Origin: Eggerthellales bacterium UBA948
Lineage (GTDB): Bacteria > Actinomycetota > Coriobacteriia > Coriobacteriales > UBA8131
DNA: 7,420 bases
Reading direction: 5' to 3'
Assembly: GCA_002293265.1 (NCBI GenBank)
Contig: DBCW01000139.1
Span: 1-7,420 of the forward strand
Shown here: positions 4,514 through 7,420 of the stretch, piece after piece
Position numbering within the stretch: the first letter of the stretch is position 1
Layout of the letters: each line of letters begins with the position of its first letter
The notes under the pieces: model-generated
Told to the model about the DNA's origin: nothing
The model's input: the letters and a program-made list of their open reading frames with translations, nothing else
Database searches by the model: none
Position numbers and translations under genes: made by a program

Positions 4514-5518
4514 CTACGTTTTAAAATTACCGGTTATCCAATCTGCAAAACGCTTTAGCCCATCCGGAGCCAGACTGTAGTACATCTTACCGTCTTTTTT
4601 TGTTGCGTCTACGAACCTTGCGCCCAGCAACATGCCCATGTGGTGCGAGGTTGTTGCTGGGGTGATGTTTAGCAGCTGGGCGATCTCTAGATTGTATAGG
4701 CTCTTGTCTTTTAGAGCCAGCAGGATTTCTAGCTTACTGGAATCCGCAAGAGCTTTTGCGGCAAAGATCGCCTCCGATTTTGTAAGTTCATTGCTATCAG
4801 CTGTAAATATCTTAGGTATCAATAATCCACAAAGACAAATATCATCAGCAACTGCAATCGCACATGGCATGGCTAGAGTAGGTATAATCTTTGCACTTGG
4901 GCTAAATTTGTCCGGCAGTCGAAGCAAGCTTTCAGGACTATCGTTCTCTAACCTAGCTTCCATCTCTTTGATCAGTGCATTTATCTCAAGTTCAAGTTCT
5001 AAGTGAGCGTACTTGAATGCGGCAAGGTTTTTTTGCACAGCCTCAGCGATATGTGTCAAGCGTTGTTTGGGCTGCTGCAATAGTGCCACTATTTGCCATT
5101 TTGCTTTATCAGAAAACTCACTCGTCTCAAGTAGAGCTACGATGTCTTGTCCTGTATCCTCGGCTTCTTCTTCAAAAAACTCTAAGATCGATTTGCGGAT
5201 CGCCTTTAAAGCCTTAAGGTCGGATAGGCCTTTGATGCTTTTGAGCCATTGAGGGTGATCGGTAAAAACGTTGATCAGTGTTAGAAAAGCCTCATCGCTT
5301 ATATCGCTAAAATCCATCGCACCCTTGACATCATCGTACTTGCTTTGAAAGGCTGCGTAATACCGCTCAACAACAGGAAGATGCAGTTTGTAGAACGCCA
5401 CACCGTTTATGCCTATTTCATCAAAGGCTTTGATGATCTCTTTTTTTGTTTCTTTGGTCCACTCCGACGAAAGCACCAAAATGAGCGTTTCAAAATGTGG
5501 ATCCAATTGGTATTTCAT
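4514..5518 (-). CDS. ArsR-like winged-helix regulator with large N-terminal domain
   Basis: This 334-residue protein is intact. The C-terminal 75 residues (about 258-332) are an ArsR-family winged helix: SKLEILLALKDKSLYN, then helix-turn-helix EIAQLLNITPATTSHHMGML with the recognition helix at about 286-297, then a wing ending in GKMYYSLAPDG. The first 180 residues are mostly helical with a probable coiled coil near 165-190, and have no domain I can name. Residues about 205-240 contain a Cys-containing stretch (C219, C228, C230) that may be a sensor. I chose the ATG at 5518 (GTGAGGA eight bases upstream) over 5539, which lacks a ribosome binding site. The gene lies 87 bases behind the exporter on the same strand, so it is probably co-transcribed and may be its autoregulator. 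The inducer is unknown. Confidence 0.8.
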   Translation of the reverse strand: MKYQLDPHFETLILVLSSEWTKETKKEIIKAFDEIGINGVAFYKLHLPVVERYYAAFQSKYDDVKGAMDFSDISDEAFLTLINVFTDHPQWLKSIKGLSDLKALKAIRKSILEFFEEEAEDTGQDIVALLETSEFSDKAKWQIVALLQQPKQRLTHIAEAVQKNLAAFKYAHLELELEINALIKEMEARLENDSPESLLRLPDKFSPSAKIIPTLAMPCAIAVADDICLCGLLIPKIFTADSNELTKSEAIFAAKALADSSKLEILLALKDKSLYNLEIAQLLNITPATTSHHMGMLLGARFVDATKKDGKMYYSLAPDGLKRFADWITGNFKT

Positions 5519-5605
5519 GGTGACATCCTCACTAGTCATGCATGGTAAACACCAATTGAATCACAGCATTAATAGGTAGTGCAACTTAGACGTTGAAAAT
5601 ATTTG

Positions 5606-7306
5606 TCAATTCTCAGCTACATCAGCTTTAATTTGCTGGAACTTAACAAAGTGTCCTCCGCTATCGATTAGCTTATCGTATGACCCCGCCTCAACAACAC
5701 GTCCTTGCTCCATAAACAAAATGGCATCGTAGCGACGTAGCAGCTCCGGTCTAAAGTTGTGGGTTATGGTGATAATGGTCAAGTCTTCGATATCCAGCAG
5801 GGCGTTTTCAATGTCGTAAGCAGTCTGGACATCCACAGCGCTGGTTCCCTCATCAAGGATGAGTATCGGTTTTCTCTCGATAAGAGCCCTAGCTACGGCA
5901 ATACGTTGACGCTGCCCACCGGATAGGTTAGCTCCCCCCTCGCCTACCAGCGAATTGATGCCGTCTTCGGTCTGATCTAAAAACCTATCAACGCCGCTAA
6001 GCTTCAATGCTCTATTCCACTCAGCTTCTGAATAATTGCGATGCAGATCGATGTTGCTTTTAATACTCTCGTCAAACATGTATATACCCTGATGGATGGT
6101 AGCAATCTTAGTGAGCAACTTATCTATATCGAGATTGTGCAGCTCATCACCGTCTACACAAATTGTTCCGCTGTAGTTACTGTACTCAGCGCCAAGAAGC
6201 CTGATGATTGTACTTTTTCCGCAACCGCTTGCTCCGGCGATAACGTACTTTTTGCCTCGCTCGAAACCCACACTCAGCCGATCAAGCACCAGATGATCAT
6301 CGTGGTAGCCAAAGCTAACCCCATCGAAGCTTATTTTGTTTTCAAATTGCGGCTCTATTGTTCCATTAAACTCTGATGGTATTGATGAGCTCAATTCATT
6401 TAGTCTATCCATAACCGGTTTTGCACCTTGTATCATAGGAATGCTTTGCATGATTACACCAACCGGTGCCACAAAAGCGCCGGAAAGCTGCAAAATTGCC
6501 AGCAGTGCACCGGCAGTCATCTGCCCATTCAAAACCAGGTAACCGGCAATAAGCATTGTTGCCAGCTGAGAACCGGCGCCAATTACCTGACCTATTCCCT
6601 CACTCAAAGCCAGCAGCTTGTCGACACCATACTTACTTTCTGCCAATGTTTTGTTTTGCGCAAAAAAGGTCTGCTTTACCTGATCTGATAAACGAAAAGA
6701 TCTGATGACCTCATAACCCATGAACTGATCTTTTAGCTTTAACGTAAACAGCGATAGTCCGGCAGAGTAAGCCTCTTGACGTTTGCCAATAGGTGCCCCT
6801 AAACTTGCCGGAATTAAATACATAAGTACTAAAAATACCAGCATAATGCCGCCAATTATCGGACTGTAAACAAAAAGCGCCACAGCCGCTAAAACAAACA
6901 CGATGGCATATTGAATGGTATTGAGCAGTGGTATCAGGATGTTCTCTTCGATGATCTTGATGTCGTTTGTGAGCGCGGATAGATAATCTGCGGAGTTAGT
7001 TTTTCGATACTGTTCAACATCACGCGACATTATGCCCTTGTGGATGTTTGCCCTCAGATCTTGGATGGCACTTACAATGAGCTTCTTTTCTGCTGTAGCG
7101 CTGGCGGCAACCACCACAAAGGTTATTAGGACGTAACCCACCACAACCCATATCATGGTGGTAAATACTTCCCAATTCCCATCCACTACCGAGTTGAGTA
7201 TCCGCTCCAAAATGAAAGCTGCGGCAATTGATAAAGCAGAGCCAATAAGACCCAAAAACATGGTGAATGCAAAAAGCGGTTTGTGGTTTTTAAACAAGCG
7301 CAACAT
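5606..7306 (-). CDS. Half-size ABC exporter (fused membrane and ATPase domains)
   Basis: This 566-residue protein has a type IV (exporter) fold: six membrane helices (about 10-33, 48-69, 130-148, 150-168, 236-258, 264-287), then the ATPase domain from about 323. The ATPase motifs are complete: A-loop Y334, Walker A GASGCGKST (358-366), Q-loop Q406, signature LSGGQ (461-465), Walker B ILILDE (481-486) with catalytic E486, D-loop 489-492, and H-loop H516. It should work as a homodimer or with a partner not in this window, moving a peptide, drug or lipid outward; the substrate is not shown. There is no peptidase domain. The ATG at 7306 is supported by AAGGGAGT (complement of 7311-7318). The regulator gene follows on the same strand. 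Confidence 0.93.
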   Translation of the reverse strand: MLRLFKNHKPLFAFTMFLGLIGSALSIAAAFILERILNSVVDGNWEVFTTMIWVVVGYVLITFVVVAASATAEKKLIVSAIQDLRANIHKGIMSRDVEQYRKTNSADYLSALTNDIKIIEENILIPLLNTIQYAIVFVLAAVALFVYSPIIGGIMLVFLVLMYLIPASLGAPIGKRQEAYSAGLSLFTLKLKDQFMGYEVIRSFRLSDQVKQTFFAQNKTLAESKYGVDKLLALSEGIGQVIGAGSQLATMLIAGYLVLNGQMTAGALLAILQLSGAFVAPVGVIMQSIPMIQGAKPVMDRLNELSSSIPSEFNGTIEPQFENKISFDGVSFGYHDDHLVLDRLSVGFERGKKYVIAGASGCGKSTIIRLLGAEYSNYSGTICVDGDELHNLDIDKLLTKIATIHQGIYMFDESIKSNIDLHRNYSEAEWNRALKLSGVDRFLDQTEDGINSLVGEGGANLSGGQRQRIAVARALIERKPILILDEGTSAVDVQTAYDIENALLDIEDLTIITITHNFRPELLRRYDAILFMEQGRVVEAGSYDKLIDSGGHFVKFQQIKADVAEN

Positions 7307-7322
7307 GACAACTCCCTTAGCT

Positions 7323-7340
7323 ATTAGATTTCTATCTAAT
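7323..7340. promoter_or_regulatory. Candidate operator, perfect inverted repeat
   Basis: ATTAGAT (7323-7329) and ATCTAAT (7334-7340) form a perfect 7-bp inverted repeat around TTCT, between the exporter's promoter and its ribosome binding site, at the predicted transcription start. A dimeric winged-helix protein bound here would block transcription. The gene at 4514-5518 in the same operon is the obvious candidate; that link is inference. Confidence 0.55.
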
Positions 7341-7345
7341 TTTAT

Positions 7346-7374
7346 AGAGTATCATGTTATTCTTATTTCATCAA
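7346..7374 (-). promoter_or_regulatory. Candidate promoter of the exporter-regulator operon
   Basis: On the minus strand TTGATG (complement of 7369-7374, four of six) is followed after 17 bases by TACTCT (complement of 7346-7351, three of six) preceded by TGA, an extended -10 element. Transcription would start near 7339, inside the inverted repeat at 7323-7340. Confidence 0.4.
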
Positions 7375-7384
7375 TTAGCTGATG
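7369..7384. promoter_or_regulatory. Inverted repeat at the -35 box of the exporter promoter
   Basis: CATCA (7369-7373) and TGATG (7380-7384) form a 5-bp inverted repeat with a 6-base loop. It overlaps the proposed -35 box and could be a second regulator or activator site. At this length it may also be chance. Confidence 0.25.
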
Positions 7385-7410
7385 CCTAAATTAGTGTTTA
7401 TGGCAGTTGT

Positions 7411-7420
7411 GTCATTCCGC
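7411..7420. repeat. Possible start of another ATTCCCGC-type repeat
   Basis: The last ten bases, GTCATTCCGC, match the end of the element at 4120-4199 (GTCATTCCCGC) with one C missing. The window stops here, so it cannot be followed. Confidence 0.25.

Noticed and set aside
4486..4518. CGTAG/CTACG stem between the convergent lipoprotein and regulator genes as a shared terminator.
   Set aside because: Only five pairs with a 23-base loop and no adjoining T-run.
4632..5548. Several plus-strand open frames opposite the regulator gene.
   Set aside because: They are antisense shadows without ribosome binding sites or recognisable domains.
6041..6688. Plus-strand open frames opposite the exporter gene.
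   Set aside because: They are antisense to conserved exporter coding sequence and have no family resemblance.

Overview
This 7.4 kb window is bacterial, of moderate GC, with strong purine-rich ribosome binding sites, short lipoproteins, an InlB/Flg_new-type (Listeria-Bacteroides) repeat protein, and a six-helix sensor kinase paired with a winged-helix response regulator. Together these suggest a Gram-positive anaerobe, either a Coriobacteriia-type actinobacterium or a Firmicute. The sequence alone does not settle the taxon. There is no tRNA, rRNA, CRISPR array, integrase or transposase.

Left part (1-1600). A non-coding stretch (1-228) carries the ribosome binding site of a divergent gene that leaves the window at the left edge. 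It also precedes an intact DUF1016/YhcG PDDEXK nuclease gene (229-1287). Between that gene and the convergent cupin gene lies about 300 bp dominated by a 127-bp imperfect palindrome (1385-1511). Its stem carries TC-opposite-TC mismatches at exact 9-bp intervals and its flanks carry short direct repeats. A terminator-like hairpin follows at 1548-1573.

Middle part (1606-4490). A small intact cupin gene runs leftward (1606-1938) from its own promoter. Rightward of it is a decaying block: a short lipoprotein (2164-2415) overlapping a sensor histidine kinase cut off just after its phospho-acceptor histidine (2408-3181); the last piece of a winged-helix response regulator, fused out of frame to the kinase and itself frameshifted (3151-3293); a secreted InlB-type repeat protein broken by one base in an A8 tract (3384-4057); a MITE-like paired hairpin with a G-rich repeated tail (4120-4260); and a very short second lipoprotein (4287-4490). 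The kinase, regulator and repeat protein can each be reconstructed by hand, so they were once a working sensor system and a surface protein.

Right part (4514-7306, minus strand). An intact half ABC exporter (5606-7306) is followed by a large regulator with a C-terminal ArsR-like winged helix (4514-5518), probably in one operon. A perfect 7+4+7 inverted repeat sits at the predicted transcription start of the exporter (7323-7340). It is a good candidate operator through which the co-transcribed regulator could control the operon. The window ends in what may be the first bases of another copy of the ATTCCCGC-type repeat.
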